A DNA stretch of 64,000 nucleotides, from contig CAIVPZ010000010.1 in NCBI GenBank assembly GCA_903907955.1, positions 1 to 64,000 on the forward strand. Reading direction: 5' to 3'. This stretch comes from an uncultured Acetobacteraceae bacterium. Lineage in GTDB: Bacteria > Pseudomonadota > Alphaproteobacteria > Acetobacterales > Acetobacteraceae. Positions 24,247 through 34,247 of the stretch are shown here, one piece after another (position 1 is the first letter of the stretch; each line of letters begins with the position of its first letter). The notes beneath the pieces were generated by a model. That model made no database searches and was not told where the DNA came from. It was given only the letters and a program-made list of their open reading frames with translations. Position numbers and translations under genes: made by a program.

Positions 24247-25275
24247 ATGGGTTACAGGGTCGCGGTCGTCGGCGCCACCGGGGCAGTCGGGCGCGAAATG
24301 CTGAAGACCCTCGCCGAGCGAAACTTTCCGGTCACGGAAGTCGCCGCCGTCGCGTCCGGGCGCAGCACCGGCCAGCAGGTCAGTTTCGGCGACAAACAGG
24401 TGCTGACCGTGCAGAACCTGGACAAGTTCGACTTCACCGGCTGGGATATCGGCCTGTTCAGCCCCGGCGCGTCGATCTCCGCCGTGCACGCGCCGCGCGC
24501 CGCCGCGGCCGGCTGCATCGTCATCGACAACACCAGCCAGTTCCGCATGGACCCCGACGTGCCGCTGGTGGTGCCGGAGGTGAACCCGCAGGCGCTCAGC
24601 CGCATCCGCCGCGGCATCATCGCCAACCCGAACTGCTCCACCATCCAGATGGTGCTGGTGTTGAAGCCGTTGCACGACCGCTACGGCATCCGCCGGGTGG
24701 TGGTGTCCACCTACCAGTCGGTCTCCGGCGCCGGCAAGGAAGGCATGGACGAGCTGTACGCCCAGACCAAGGCGACCTTCGTCAACGACCCGGTCAAGCC
24801 CGAGCAGTTCACCAAGCAGATCGCCTTCAACGTCATTCCGCACATCGACTCGTTCATGCCGGATGGGTCGACCAAGGAGGAATGGAAGATGGTGGTCGAG
24901 ACCAGGAAGATTCTCGACCCCGATATCAAGGTGTTCGCCACCTGCGTGCGGGTGCCGGTGTTCATCGGCCATGCCGAGTCGGTCTGCATCGAATGCGAAC
25001 AGCCGATCACGGCGGAAGGCGCCCGCGCGCTGCTGCGCGACGCCCCCGGGGTGGTGGTGCTCGATCACCGCGAGGACGGCGGCTACATCACCCCGGCCGA
25101 ATGCCAGGGCGAGGACGCCACCTATGTCAGCCGCATCCGGATCGACCCGACGGTGCCGAACGGGCTGGCGTTCTGGTGCGTGGCGGACAATCTGCGCAAG
25201 GGCGCGGCCTTGAACGCCATCCAGATCGCCGAGGAACTGCTGGCCCAGGGTCTGCTGCCCCGCCGCGCGGCCTGA
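24247..25275 (+). CDS. asd: Aspartate-semialdehyde dehydrogenase
   Basis: 342-residue NADPH enzyme of the aspartate pathway (lysine, threonine, methionine and diaminopimelate). Rossmann GATGAVG at 9-15, substrate-binding SFGDKQ, FSPGASIS and DNTSQFRMDPDVPLVVPEVN, the catalytic cysteine in NPNCSTIQMV, and the ATCVRVPVF block with the catalytic His (VFIGHAE) all fit. The ATG at 24247 opens MGYRVAVVGATG; 26 upstream codons of open frame are discarded. The next gene starts 4 bases after the stop. Confidence 0.96.
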   Translation: MGYRVAVVGATGAVGREMLKTLAERNFPVTEVAAVASGRSTGQQVSFGDKQVLTVQNLDKFDFTGWDIGLFSPGASISAVHAPRAAAAGCIVIDNTSQFRMDPDVPLVVPEVNPQALSRIRRGIIANPNCSTIQMVLVLKPLHDRYGIRRVVVSTYQSVSGAGKEGMDELYAQTKATFVNDPVKPEQFTKQIAFNVIPHIDSFMPDGSTKEEWKMVVETRKILDPDIKVFATCVRVPVFIGHAESVCIECEQPITAEGARALLRDAPGVVVLDHREDGGYITPAECQGEDATYVSRIRIDPTVPNGLAFWCVADNLRKGAALNAIQIAEELLAQGLLPRRAA

Positions 25276-25279
25276 ACTG

Positions 25280-25594
25280 ATGGCCTGGGCCTGGCTGACC
25301 GGAGCCGGCCTGTTCGAAGTCGTCTGGGTGGTGTTGCTGAAGCAGACCGACGGGTTCACCCGGCTGATCCCGTCGGCCGCCACCGTGGCCGCGATGGCCG
25401 CCAGCTTTTTCTGCATGTCACAGTCGCTGCGCAGCCTGCCGATGGGCACGGTGTACGCGGTATGGACCGGCATCGGCGCGGCCGGCGGGCTGGCCTGGGG
25501 CATCGCCATGGAAGGCGAACCGGCGGGTGCCGTCCGCATCCTGTGCGTCGCCCTGATCCTTGCCGGGGTGGCCGGGCTGAAACTTGGCTCCTGA
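25280..25594 (+). CDS. gdx: Small multidrug resistance family exporter, Gdx/SugE type
   Basis: 104-residue membrane protein with four helices. It follows the SugE/Gdx pattern, not EmrE: LTGAGLFEVVWVVLLKQTDGF.RL.PS opens the protein with the essential Glu13, LPMGTVYAVWTGIGAAGG forms helix 3, and GLKLG closes it. SugE proteins are now known as guanidinium exporters (Gdx), dual-topology dimers using proton antiport. It lies 4 bases after asd and is probably cotranscribed with it. No guanidine riboswitch is seen upstream, so regulation is not via that element here. Confidence 0.88.
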   Translation: MAWAWLTGAGLFEVVWVVLLKQTDGFTRLIPSAATVAAMAASFFCMSQSLRSLPMGTVYAVWTGIGAAGGLAWGIAMEGEPAGAVRILCVALILAGVAGLKLGS

Positions 25595-25750
25595 CGGCAA
25601 TTTGCTGACCGGCGCGCCCGCCCCGCGCGCCGCCCGCACGTTGACCCACCCCCACCGGGGGAGTATGGCGAACGCAACGGACGGCGGGTCGCGCAGGGTT
25701 TGGCGCGATGGGTGGGGAGGCGCCGGCACCAGAAGGAGGTCTGACCCCCC

Positions 25751-26173
25751 ATGAGGGATGTACGTGACGTGCAGATGCTCGGCCGCACCAGTGATGGGCG
25801 GCTGGTTCAGCGGCCGTTATCCGGTCATTTGAGCGTCTATCTCGACTTCGATATGGTCATGTCGGTCGGCCATCGCATTACCGGCTGCGCGCTCGCGGTG
25901 GGCACCATCGTGCTGGTCTGGTTCCTGGTGGCGCTGGCCAGCGGCGAGTCGGCTTATGCAAGCGTGTCGTGGTTCCTGCGCACGCCGGTCGGCTACTTCG
26001 CCCTGTTCGGCTGGACGGCGGCGTTGTGGTATCATTTTTGTGTCGGCATCCGCCACCTGATCTGGGATACCGGCCGGATGTACGATCTGCCCTCGGTTCA
26101 TCGCTCGCGCGGCGTGATCCTCGGCGCCACTGCCGGGCTTACGTTGCTCACCTGGCTCATTGCCCTCCTGTAA
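25751..26173 (+). CDS. sdhC: Succinate dehydrogenase, cytochrome b subunit SdhC
   Basis: 140 residues. Membrane anchor of complex II. RPLSGHLSVYLDFDMVMSVGHRITG is the family start with the heme-b His; three helices follow (about 44-64, 78-100, 120-138). AALWYHFCVGIRHLIWDTG contains a second conserved His. It passes electrons from SdhB to ubiquinone together with SdhD. The SD-like GAAGGAGGT is 8 bases before the ATG at 25751. First gene of sdhCDAB, with sdhD beginning 19 bases after the stop. Confidence 0.94.
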   Translation: MRDVRDVQMLGRTSDGRLVQRPLSGHLSVYLDFDMVMSVGHRITGCALAVGTIVLVWFLVALASGESAYASVSWFLRTPVGYFALFGWTAALWYHFCVGIRHLIWDTGRMYDLPSVHRSRGVILGATAGLTLLTWLIALL

Positions 26174-26192
26174 TTTTCGGGGACGCCGCACC

Positions 26193-26600
26193 ATGCCAGA
26201 CCCCAAGGGGCTGAAGATCGAAACCATGCGCTCCACCCTCAGCCGCGCCCGCGGGCTGGGAGCGGCGAACACGGGGGTCCAGGAATGGTGGATGCAGCGC
26301 CTGACGTCGCTGGCGCTGATCCCGCTGACCTTGTGGTTCGTGTTCTCGTTGGTGCAACTGACCGGCGCCCCCTATGCCGTGGTGCACGCCTGGGCAGGCA
26401 CCCCGATCCACGCCACGCTGCTGCTGGCGCTCATCGCCATCACCTTCCAGCACATGCGCATGGGTGTGCAGACCATCGCCGAGGACTACATCCACGGCAC
26501 CACGGTCCGGCTGACACTGACCCTGGCGGTGAAGGCGGCCAGCCTGTTGCTGGCACTGGCGGCGACCATCGCCGTGCTGAAACTCGCCATCGCCGGATGA
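26193..26600 (+). CDS. sdhD: Succinate dehydrogenase membrane anchor SdhD
   Basis: 135 residues, second hydrophobic anchor of complex [35 protein letters not shown] precedes three helices. The heme-ligand His and quinone-site residues lie in [21 protein letters not shown]. The frame is open from 26160, but ATG 26193 opens at the family N-terminus. A gap of 91 bases separates it from sdhA. Confidence 0.93.
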   Translation: MPDPKGLKIETMRSTLSRARGLGAANTGVQEWWMQRLTSLALIPLTLWFVFSLVQLTGAPYAVVHAWAGTPIHATLLLALIAITFQHMRMGVQTIAEDYIHGTTVRLTLTLAVKAASLLLALAATIAVLKLAIAG

Positions 26601-26691
26601 CACTGCGCGCCCCAACGCATGCCCGAACGCGTGCGACGAAACGGCATGCAGCAGGCAGGCGCAGGGCTCGACCCCACCGGACGGACGCACG

Positions 26692-28503
26692 ATGAACGCA
26701 ATCAAATCTCCTTCACTCGGCGCCTACAACGTGATCGACCACACCTATGACGTGGTGGTGGTCGGCGCCGGCGGGGCCGGGCTGCGCGCCACCTTCGGCA
26801 TGGGCGCCGCCGGGCTGAAGACCGCCTGCATCACCAAGGTGTTCCCCACCCGCAGCCACACCGTGGCGGCGCAGGGCGGCATCGGCGCGGCCCTCGGCAA
26901 CATGGGCGAGGACGACTGGCGCTGGCACATGTATGACACCGTCAAGGGGTCGGACTGGCTCGGCGACCAGGACGCCATCGAGTACATGTGCCGCGAGGCG
27001 ATCCCGGCGGTGCACGAGCTGGAACATTACGGCGTGCCGTTCAGCCGCACCGAGGACGGCCTGATCTATCAGCGCCCGTTCGGCGGCCACATGACCGATT
27101 ACGGCAAGTCCCCGGCCCTGCGCGCCTGCGCCGCCGCCGACCGCACCGGGCACGCCATCCTGCACACGCTGTATCAGCAATCGCTGAAGCACGACGTCGA
27201 GTTCTTCGTCGAGTATTTCGCCCTCGACCTGATCATGGACGAAGATGGTGCCTGCCGCGGCGTGATCGCCTGGAACCTGGAAGACGGCACCATGCACCGT
27301 TTCCGGGCGCAGATGGTGGTGCTGGCCACCGGCGGCTACGGGCGCGCCTTCCTGTCATGTACCTCGGCGCACACCTGCACCGGCGACGGCAACAGCATGG
27401 TGATGCGCGCCGGCCTGCCCTGCCAGGACATGGAGTTCGTGCAGTTCCACCCGACCGGCATCTTCCCCGCCGGCTGCCTGATCACCGAAGGCGCCCGCGG
27501 CGAAGGCGGCTACCTGACCAACAGCGAAGGCGAGCGCTTCATGGAGCGCTACGCCCCCAACGCCAAGGATCTGGCCAGCCGCGACGTGGTGTCGCGCTCG
27601 ATGACGCTGGAGATCAATGCCGGGCGGGGTTGCGGGCCGAACAAGGAATACATCCTGCTCCACCTGGAGCACCTGGGCGCCGACATCCTGCATGAGCGGC
27701 TGCCCGGCATCAGCGAAACCGCGCGCGTGTTCGCCGGCGTCGAAGTAACGAAGGAGCCGATCCCGGTGCTGCCGACCGTGCACTACAACATGGGCGGCAT
27801 CCCCACCAACGTACGAACCGAAGTGCTGCGCCCAACCCGGGAAAAGCCGGACGCCATCGTGCCGGGACTGATGGCGGTGGGCGAAGCGGCCTGCGTGTCG
27901 GTGCATGGCGCCAACCGGCTCGGCACCAACTCGCTGCTCGACCTGGTGGTGTTCGGCCGCGCCGCCGCGCATCGCTGCTCGGTCACGCTCAAGCCGAATG
28001 CGCCGCAGATGCCGCTGCCGCCACGCGCCGGCGAGGCGTCGCTCGACCGCTTCGACCGCACGCGGCATGCCAGCGGCGGCACCCGGGTGGCTGATCTGCG
28101 GCTGGGTATGCAGCGCACCATGCAGGCGCATGCCGCAGTGTTCCGCAACACCGACAGCCTGCGCAAGGGTGTCGAGAAAATCAACAAGGTCTGGGGCGGC
28201 CTGTCCGACCTCGCGCTGTCCGACCGCAGCCTGATCTGGAATTCCGACCTGATGGAAGCGCTGGAGCTGCAGAACCTGATGGCCAACGCCGTAACCACCA
28301 TGGCCGGCGCCAACGCCCGCACGGAAAGCCGCGGCGCACAGGCGCATGACGACTTCCCCGAGCGCGACGACGTGAACTGGATGAAGCACACGCTGGCCTG
28401 GTGCGGCGACGACGGGACCGTCCGACTGGACTACCGGCCGGTGAAGATGCAGACGCTGACCCACGAAGTGTCAGTCTTCCCGCCCCAGAAGCGCGTGTAC
28501 TGA
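26692..28503 (+). CDS. sdhA: Succinate dehydrogenase flavoprotein subunit SdhA
   Basis: 603-residue catalytic subunit of complex II; oxidises succinate to fumarate and gives electrons to SdhB. FAD motif [12 protein letters not shown] near residue 24; SHTVAAQGG carries the histidine that binds FAD covalently; [20 protein letters not shown] and VQFHPTGIF mark the substrate site; [19 protein letters not shown] is the capping arginine region. Length and order are standard. Part of the sdhCDAB operon; sdhB follows after 16 bases. Residues conserved for fumarate reductase versus succinate dehydrogenase direction do not allow a firm choice, but operon content favours the dehydrogenase. Confidence 0.97.
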   Translation: MNAIKSPSLGAYNVIDHTYDVVVVGAGGAGLRATFGMGAAGLKTACITKVFPTRSHTVAAQGGIGAALGNMGEDDWRWHMYDTVKGSDWLGDQDAIEYMCREAIPAVHELEHYGVPFSRTEDGLIYQRPFGGHMTDYGKSPALRACAAADRTGHAILHTLYQQSLKHDVEFFVEYFALDLIMDEDGACRGVIAWNLEDGTMHRFRAQMVVLATGGYGRAFLSCTSAHTCTGDGNSMVMRAGLPCQDMEFVQFHPTGIFPAGCLITEGARGEGGYLTNSEGERFMERYAPNAKDLASRDVVSRSMTLEINAGRGCGPNKEYILLHLEHLGADILHERLPGISETARVFAGVEVTKEPIPVLPTVHYNMGGIPTNVRTEVLRPTREKPDAIVPGLMAVGEAACVSVHGANRLGTNSLLDLVVFGRAAAHRCSVTLKPNAPQMPLPPRAGEASLDRFDRTRHASGGTRVADLRLGMQRTMQAHAAVFRNTDSLRKGVEKINKVWGGLSDLALSDRSLIWNSDLMEALELQNLMANAVTTMAGANARTESRGAQAHDDFPERDDVNWMKHTLAWCGDDGTVRLDYRPVKMQTLTHEVSVFPPQKRVY

Positions 28504-28519
28504 GCGGAAGGACGGCACG

Positions 28520-29320
28520 ATGGTCGAGACCAAGCGCTTCTTCTTCGATCTCCCCAAGGGCAGCCGCCCGAAGCCCGGCAATACCTGGAAGGCGCCGGCG
28601 GGGACGACGAATGTCCGGGATTTCCAGATTTATCGCTGGGACCCGGACCAGGGCGGCAATCCGCGCATCGACACCTATCAGGTCGATCTGGACAAGTGCG
28701 GCCCGATGGTGCTGGACGCGCTGATCAAGATCAAGAACGAGGTCGATCCGACACTGACCTTCCGCCGCTCCTGCCGCGAAGGCATCTGCGGCAGTTGCGC
28801 GGTGAATATCAACGGCACCAACACGCTGTCCTGCATCAAGCCGATCGACGACGTGAAGCAGGGGCCGGTGCGGGTGAACCCGCTGCCGCACATGCCGGTG
28901 GTGAAGGATCTGGTGCCCGACCTGTCGCTGGCCTACGCGCAACTGCGCAGCGTCGAGCCCTGGCTGAAGGCCGACACCCCGGCACCGCCCGACAGCGAAC
29001 GCCTGCAAAGCCTCGAGGAGCGCGCCAGGCTCGACGGGCTGTGGGAGTGCATTCTGTGCTTCTGCTGCACCACCTCGTGCCCAAGTTACTGGTGGAACGG
29101 CGACCGCTATCTCGGCCCGGCAACCTTGCTGGCCGCCTATCGCTGGATCTCCGACAGCCGTGACGAGGCCACCGGCGAGCGGCTGGATGCGCTGAAGGAC
29201 CCGTTCAAGCTGTATCGCTGCCACACGATCTTCAACTGCACCGAGGCCTGCCCCAAGGGGCTGAACCCGGCGAAGGCGATCGGCGAGATCAAACTCCAGT
29301 TGCTGGAGCGCGAGGGCTGA
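28520..29320 (+). CDS. sdhB: Succinate dehydrogenase iron-sulfur subunit SdhB
   Basis: 266 residues. The N-terminal domain has the [2Fe-2S] motif [21 protein letters not shown] (around residues 90-112); the C-terminal domain has the two cluster motifs [12 protein letters not shown] and [21 protein letters not shown] for the [4Fe-4S] and [3Fe-4S] clusters. It links SdhA to the SdhC/D quinone site. The N-terminal 20 residues ([19 protein letters not shown]) are a mild extension typical of alphaproteobacteria. Last gene of the sdh operon. Confidence 0.97.
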   Translation: MVETKRFFFDLPKGSRPKPGNTWKAPAGTTNVRDFQIYRWDPDQGGNPRIDTYQVDLDKCGPMVLDALIKIKNEVDPTLTFRRSCREGICGSCAVNINGTNTLSCIKPIDDVKQGPVRVNPLPHMPVVKDLVPDLSLAYAQLRSVEPWLKADTPAPPDSERLQSLEERARLDGLWECILCFCCTTSCPSYWWNGDRYLGPATLLAAYRWISDSRDEATGERLDALKDPFKLYRCHTIFNCTEACPKGLNPAKAIGEIKLQLLEREG

Positions 29321-29376
29321 GGGCACCGCCCCCTCCCCTCACCGTCTGGGCCGACAGCCTGCTGGCCGATCATGCC

Positions 29377-29964
29377 GTGTTCCGCCTCGGCTGGTCGAAT
29401 CTCGCCGAGGTGATCCCTGGCCGGCTCTACCGTTCGAACCACCCCACGCCGGGCCGGCTGGCCCGGCTGGCGCGGCAGTACGGAATCCGCACCCTGGTCA
29501 ATCTGCGCGGCGAGAAACCGAATGGTTCCAACACGCTCTCGCTTGCAGCCGCCGACCGGCTCGGCCTGGCGCACGAATTCCTCGCCTTCGAGAGCCGCGG
29601 CGCGCCGCACCGCGACCGCATCCTGCGCTTTCATGATCTCTACCGCAGCATGGCCACGCCGACGCTGGTGCACTGCAAGTCCGGCGCCGACCGCGCCGGG
29701 CTGGCGGCGGGTCTGGCCATCCTGTTCGAGGGCGGCACCGCCGAAGCGGCGATGCGCCAGCTCTCCTGGCGCTTCGGCCATGTCAGGGGCAGCCGGGCCG
29801 GCATCCTGGACGCGTTCTTCGTGCTCTACGCCACCACCGGCGAAGGCCGCCTGCCCTTCCTCGACTGGGTTCGCGACGAATATGACGAAAGCCGGTTGCG
29901 GCAGAACTTTGCTTCCAGCGGGATCGCGTCGTTCTTCAACGACCAGGTGCTGCGGCGGGAGTAA
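29377..29964 (+). CDS. Dual-specificity/tyrosine protein phosphatase family protein
   Basis: 195 residues with the P-loop cysteine phosphatase motif VHCKSGADRAG (HCx5R). The start is a GTG; the conserved family lead-in continues upstream (ADSLLADHAVFRL), but no better start codon lies there, so the N-terminus is uncertain. LYRSNHPTPGRLARLARQYGIRTLVNLRGEK is the general-acid region. It resembles the family of small bacterial phosphatases that act on lipid A or phosphoproteins. It follows sdhB by 57 bases; linkage is not established. Substrate unknown. Confidence 0.82.
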   Translation: MFRLGWSNLAEVIPGRLYRSNHPTPGRLARLARQYGIRTLVNLRGEKPNGSNTLSLAAADRLGLAHEFLAFESRGAPHRDRILRFHDLYRSMATPTLVHCKSGADRAGLAAGLAILFEGGTAEAAMRQLSWRFGHVRGSRAGILDAFFVLYATTGEGRLPFLDWVRDEYDESRLRQNFASSGIASFFNDQVLRRE

Positions 29965-29967
29965 AGC

Positions 29968-30106
29968 AAGCGAGGCCAGGGGCCAGGCCCTTGGGGGCCA
30001 GGGATCGCCTACGGAATAGGGTCAAGCGGGCCACAGCCCCGTCGCGCCGAAGGCGCGCTGCCCGCCGGGGCGGGTTCAGAGCAGCGCCCTGGCCTTCCTT
30101 CCCCTC
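29968..30106. repeat. Composite intergenic hairpin repeat, copy 7 (long, rearranged)
   Basis: Begins GGCCAGGGGCCAGGCCCTTGGGGGCCAGGG, then GGAATAGGGTCAAGCGGGCCACAGCCCCG, an inserted GCGCGCC...GGCGCGC stem and GCAGCGCCCTGGCCTTCCTT. Both end modules of the family are present with an added central stem. Located between the phosphatase and the FUSC gene. Confidence 0.7.
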
Positions 30107-30154
30107 CGCCGGCTAGCGTGGCGGGCCGCACGCAAGCGGATACGGGGAGGAAGC

Positions 30155-32230
30155 GTGTCATCCATGTGGCCGGTCAAGCGTGCCAATGCCTCTGGTCTCC
30201 CCGCCGCCATCGCCATCAACCCGCGCGCGGTGAGTGTGGCCGAGGGCCTGCGCGCCGCCCTGTCGGTGGCGGCGGTCGTCGCCCTCAGCGAGTGGCTGGG
30301 CTGGCCGCGGCTGATGGACGCGGCGCTGGCCGCCTGGCTGACCTGCCTGTGCGATGCCGGCGGGCCGATCCGCCAGCGGGTGCCGTTCCTGCTCGGCTTC
30401 GGCATCGCCGGCGCGGCGCTCACCGCGGGGTTCGGGCTGCTCGGCACGCTGGCGCCGCTGCCGGTAGTGATCGCGGTCGCCGCGGCGGGGGTGTTCTGCG
30501 CCAGCCTGCTGCGGGTTTACGGCCAGGCGATGATGCAGGTGGGCAACCTGCTGAGCGTCGTGCTGGTGCTGGCGCTCGTCCGCGACGTGCCGGACCTGGG
30601 AACCGCGGCCGCGCTCGGCCTGGTGTTCCTGGGTGGCAGCCTGTGGGCACTGCTGCTGACCATGGCGATCTGGCGCGTTTACCCCTATGGCGCGGCGCTG
30701 GCGGCGCTGGCCGAATGCTGGCGGACGCTGGCGCGGCTCGCCGCCGACCTGCGCCACGTGCTGCACCACCCCGAAGCCGGCGAGACCGAATGGGACCGCC
30801 ATGCGCGCGCGCATCGCCGCAACGTGCGCACGGCCATCGAGGCGGCGCGCGTCGCGGTGCTGGCCACCGTGCGCACGCGCGGCCCGGTGAGTGGCCGGGC
30901 GGCGCAGAGCTGGATTCGCCTGGAAGCGGCCGAGCAGATTTTCGGCGCCCTGATCGCCCTGGCCGAGTTGCTGCAGGACCACCCGCCGGCGGCGGTGCGC
31001 GACGCCGCCGACCGCATGTTGCGCCGGCTGCGCCCGCTGCTGCTGTTGCTCGCCAATTCCATGGTGACGGAGCGGGAGGAACGCTCGGCCCGGCTGGAGC
31101 GCGCCGCGGCGGCGATCGCCGGGTCCGCCGCGGCGCTGCCGGGCAGCCCGGTGCAACGGATCGCCGGGACGATCGCCGACCGGCTGCGCATCGCCATCAC
31201 CCTGGCCAATCCGAAGACGCTGGCCCCGGCGCCGGAAGGGCCGGTCGGCGGCGGCTGGCGAACATTGGTGCTCGGGCCGCTGCGCGCCAACCTGGATTTG
31301 GGATCGGCGGCGTTGCGGCATGCGCTGCGGGTGGCGGCGGCGGCGGCGGTCGGCTTCGCGGTCACCCTGGGCTGGCCGACCAGCTACGGCTACTGGCTGA
31401 CCATCACGCTGGTGCTGACCATGCAGCCCTATTTCGCCGTGACCATCACCCGCGCCGCGGAGCGGATCACCGGCACCGTGCTGGGCGGGGCGGTTGGCGC
31501 GGCGGTTGCAATCGCCTGTCCGACGCCGGCCGCCATGGCGGTGGCGCTGTTCCCACTGGCGGTGCTGGCGCTGGCGGTGCGGGCGGTGAATTTCGCCCTG
31601 TTCATGGCCTGCGTGACGCCGGTGATCGTGCTGCTGGTGGAACTGGCGCGGCCCGGCCAGAGCCAGCTGGACCTCGCGCTGATGCGCGGACTGTATACCC
31701 TGGCCGGCGGCGTGCTGGCGCTGCTGTTCAGCGCGTTGCTGTGGCCGGCCTGGGAACCGGCGCGTCTGCTCGGCGAGTTGCGGGCCGCCATTGCCGCGCA
31801 CGGCCGCTACGCCTGCGCCGAACTCGCCGCCTTGCTGGGCGAGGCCGCGCCGGCAGCGGTGGAGCAGGCCCGCCGCGCCGCCGGTGTGGCCAGCAACAAT
31901 GTCGAGGCCAGCCTGCAACGGGTGCTGCTGGAGCCGGCGCGCGGCGAGACCGACCGGCTGGAGGCGGCGCTAACCATCGACGCCGCGCTGCGCCGCATGG
32001 CCGGGCGGGTTTCCGCCCTGCAGGTGGATGCCGCCCTGCACCCGCACGACCGCGCCGCCTGGCGGGCCTGGCGCGACTGGATCGACATCGCCAGCACCAG
32101 GCTGGCCGAGGGCCGCGCCGATCTGCCGGCGCGCCCGGCAGTGCCCGCGGGCGATCCCGACGGCGAGTCGCTGGCGCGCATCGGCCGGCAACTGGAACTG
32201 GCGGCGGGGGCGCTGGGCCGGCTGGCGTAA
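30155..32230 (+). CDS. FUSC-family membrane transporter
   Basis: 691 residues. Two membrane blocks (about 25-190 and 395-545) flank a long cytosolic helical region; the second block has PTSYGYWLTITLVLTMQPYFAVTITRAAERITGTVLGG, the fusaric-acid-resistance/YccS signature. Such proteins pair with adaptors to export aromatic acids. The tail (550-691) is helical and Ala/Arg/Leu-rich. GTG at 30155 has GGGGAGGA three bases before it; ATG at 30164 is the alternative. The aromatic link to the benzoyl-CoA genes 20 kb away is only suggestive. No HlyD-like partner is adjacent. Confidence 0.85.
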   Translation: MSSMWPVKRANASGLPAAIAINPRAVSVAEGLRAALSVAAVVALSEWLGWPRLMDAALAAWLTCLCDAGGPIRQRVPFLLGFGIAGAALTAGFGLLGTLAPLPVVIAVAAAGVFCASLLRVYGQAMMQVGNLLSVVLVLALVRDVPDLGTAAALGLVFLGGSLWALLLTMAIWRVYPYGAALAALAECWRTLARLAADLRHVLHHPEAGETEWDRHARAHRRNVRTAIEAARVAVLATVRTRGPVSGRAAQSWIRLEAAEQIFGALIALAELLQDHPPAAVRDAADRMLRRLRPLLLLLANSMVTEREERSARLERAAAAIAGSAAALPGSPVQRIAGTIADRLRIAITLANPKTLAPAPEGPVGGGWRTLVLGPLRANLDLGSAALRHALRVAAAAAVGFAVTLGWPTSYGYWLTITLVLTMQPYFAVTITRAAERITGTVLGGAVGAAVAIACPTPAAMAVALFPLAVLALAVRAVNFALFMACVTPVIVLLVELARPGQSQLDLALMRGLYTLAGGVLALLFSALLWPAWEPARLLGELRAAIAAHGRYACAELAALLGEAAPAAVEQARRAAGVASNNVEASLQRVLLEPARGETDRLEAALTIDAALRRMAGRVSALQVDAALHPHDRAAWRAWRDWIDIASTRLAEGRADLPARPAVPAGDPDGESLARIGRQLELAAGALGRLA

Positions 32231-32317
32231 GCCCGGCGCGGCATCGCGCGGTGGACAACCGCGCCATCCGGGTCAAGAAAGCCGGCCGTATCGCCTGACC
32301 GACAGGAAGCAATCGAC

Positions 32318-33106
32318 ATGAAGCTGGCAGGACGCACCGTCCTGGTGTTCGGCGCCGGCAGTGCCGGCCCGGGCTGGGGCAACGGCAAGGCCGCCGCCGT
32401 GCTGTATGCCCGCGAGGGCGCAAACGTGGTGGCGGTGGACCTGAACGCCGCCGCCGCCGAGGCCACCCGCGCCGTCATCGCCGCCGAATCCGGCACCGCC
32501 ATCGCGCTCGCCGGCGACATCACCCGCGCCGCCGACATCGCCGCCGTGGTGGCGCGCACCCTCGCCGAATACGGCCGCATCGACGTGCTGCACAACAATG
32601 TCGGCATCACCGACATGGGCGGGCTGGATGACATCACCGAGCAGCGCTGGCAGCGGGTGATGGACATCAACCTCACCGGCGTGTTCCGCAGCTGCAAGGC
32701 GGTGGTGCCGGTGATGCTGCGCCAGGGCGGCGGCGCCATCGTCAACATCTCGTCCATCGCGGCGGCGGTGATCAACCGCTACCCGTATTTTTCCTATTAC
32801 GCCTCGAAGGCCGGGCTGAACCATTTCACCCGCGCCCTCGCCGTGCAGTATGCGAAGCAGGGCATCCGTGCCAACGTGGTGATGCCGGGGTTGATGGATA
32901 CCCCGCTGGTGCGCGAGCAGATCACCGGCCAGCACGACGACCATGCAACCATGATGCGCGCCCGCGACGCGATGACCCCGATGGGGCGCCAGGGCACCGC
33001 CTGGGATGTCGCGCGCGCCTCGGTGTTCCTCGCTTCGGACGATGCGGCCTACATTACCGGCGTGTGCCTGCCGGTCGATGGCGGGCTGAGCTGCCTGTCG
33101 GGCTGA
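32318..33106 (+). CDS. Short-chain dehydrogenase/reductase
   Basis: 262 residues. Rossmann [14 protein letters not shown] differs from the usual TGxxxGIG; NNVGITD is at about 88, the catalytic serine in NISSIAA, and Tyr/Lys in [10 protein letters not shown] and [12 protein letters not shown] close it. The substrate is not inferable. The unusual glycine motif and the lead-in [17 protein letters not shown] resemble the FabG-like SDRs seen beside sugar acid genes. The 6-phosphogluconate dehydrogenase begins 20 bases later, so a sugar-acid pathway role is plausible. Confidence 0.85.
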   Translation: MKLAGRTVLVFGAGSAGPGWGNGKAAAVLYAREGANVVAVDLNAAAAEATRAVIAAESGTAIALAGDITRAADIAAVVARTLAEYGRIDVLHNNVGITDMGGLDDITEQRWQRVMDINLTGVFRSCKAVVPVMLRQGGGAIVNISSIAAAVINRYPYFSYYASKAGLNHFTRALAVQYAKQGIRANVVMPGLMDTPLVREQITGQHDDHATMMRARDAMTPMGRQGTAWDVARASVFLASDDAAYITGVCLPVDGGLSCLSG

Positions 33107-33126
33107 TCAACACCAGGGGGGAAGCA

Positions 33127-34110
33127 ATGCAGATCGGCGTCATCGGACTCGGCCGCATGGGCGGCAACATCGTGCGGCGGCTGCTGCGCGGCGGCCATCA
33201 CTGCGTGGTGTTCGACGCCAACCCCGCCGCCACCGGGGCGCTCGCCGCCGAGGGCGCGACGCCCGCCGCCTCGCTCGCCGAGCTGGTGGCGAAGCTGGCG
33301 CCGCCGCGGGCCGCCTGGGTCATGCTGCCCGCCGGCGAGGTCACCGAACAGACCGTGCAGGCGCTCGGCGCGCTGATGGACCCCGGCGACACGATCATCG
33401 ACGGCGGCAACAGCAACTTCAAGGACGACGTGCGGCGCGCCCGGGCGCTGGACGGGCGCGGCGTGCGCTATCTCGATGTCGGCACCTCGGGCGGCGTGTG
33501 GGGGCTGGAACGCGGCTACTGCCTGATGGTCGGCGGGCCGAAACCCGCCTTCGACCGGCTGGAGCCGGTCTTCGCCACCCTCGCCCCCGGCACCGGCGAC
33601 ATCCCGCCCGCCGCCGGGCGCGACGGCCACGACCGGCGCGCCGAACAGGGCTACCTGCACGCCGGCCCCTCCGGCGCCGGCCACTTCGTCAAGATGATCC
33701 ATAACGGCATCGAATACGGCATGATGCAGGCTTTCGCCGAAGGCTTCGACATCCTGCGCAACCGTGCCGCCGACGTGCTGCCGGAAGACGAACGCTACGA
33801 CTTCAACCTGGCCGACATCGCCGAACTCTGGCGCCGCGGCAGCGTGGTGACCTCCTGGCTGCTCGACCTGAGCGCCAACGCACTGGCACAGGACGGACAA
33901 CTCGGCACGTTCTCCGGCCATGTCGAGGATTCCGGCGAAGGCCGCTGGACCATCGAAGCCGCGATCGAGGAAGCGGTGCCGGCCGACGTGCTGTCGGCGG
34001 CGCTGTTCGTGCGGTTCCGCTCACGGCAGGCGCATACGTTTGCCGAGAAGTTGCTTTCGGCGATGCGGCTTGGGTTTGGCGGGCATGTTGAGACGACGAA
34101 AGGCAAGTAA
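33127..34110 (+). CDS. gnd: 6-phosphogluconate dehydrogenase (decarboxylating), short GndA/YqeC type
   Basis: 327 residues, the short homologue found in many bacteria. NAD(P) motif [14 protein letters not shown]; substrate motifs [10 protein letters not shown] and [19 protein letters not shown]; the catalytic [28 protein letters not shown]. It converts 6-phosphogluconate to ribulose 5-phosphate with NAD(P) and CO2 release. GGGGGGAAGC precedes the ATG at 33127. Coupled to the SDR gene upstream. A short repeat fragment follows the stop. Confidence 0.93.
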   Translation: MQIGVIGLGRMGGNIVRRLLRGGHHCVVFDANPAATGALAAEGATPAASLAELVAKLAPPRAAWVMLPAGEVTEQTVQALGALMDPGDTIIDGGNSNFKDDVRRARALDGRGVRYLDVGTSGGVWGLERGYCLMVGGPKPAFDRLEPVFATLAPGTGDIPPAAGRDGHDRRAEQGYLHAGPSGAGHFVKMIHNGIEYGMMQAFAEGFDILRNRAADVLPEDERYDFNLADIAELWRRGSVVTSWLLDLSANALAQDGQLGTFSGHVEDSGEGRWTIEAAIEEAVPADVLSAALFVRFRSRQAHTFAEKLLSAMRLGFGGHVETTKGK

Positions 34111-34131
34111 GGCCAGGGCAGCGCCCTGATA
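34110..34131 (+). repeat. Composite repeat fragment, copy 8
   Basis: AAGGCCAGGGCAGCGCCCTGA retains only the first stem module of the composite repeat family, at the end of the gnd gene. Confidence 0.55.
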
Positions 34132-34247
34132 GGATCAATGGCGCGGCGGCCGCCTGCAGGAAGTCGTGCATGGGCGGATGGCCTTGCGTTTCGGCGGAAC
34201 GTTGATGTCAGGCGCTGTCCGGACCGGATCGGAAGCCGGCCGGAGAA

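Noticed and set aside
24043-25788. 581-codon minus-strand open frame
   Set aside because: Antisense shadow of asd and the exporter gene.
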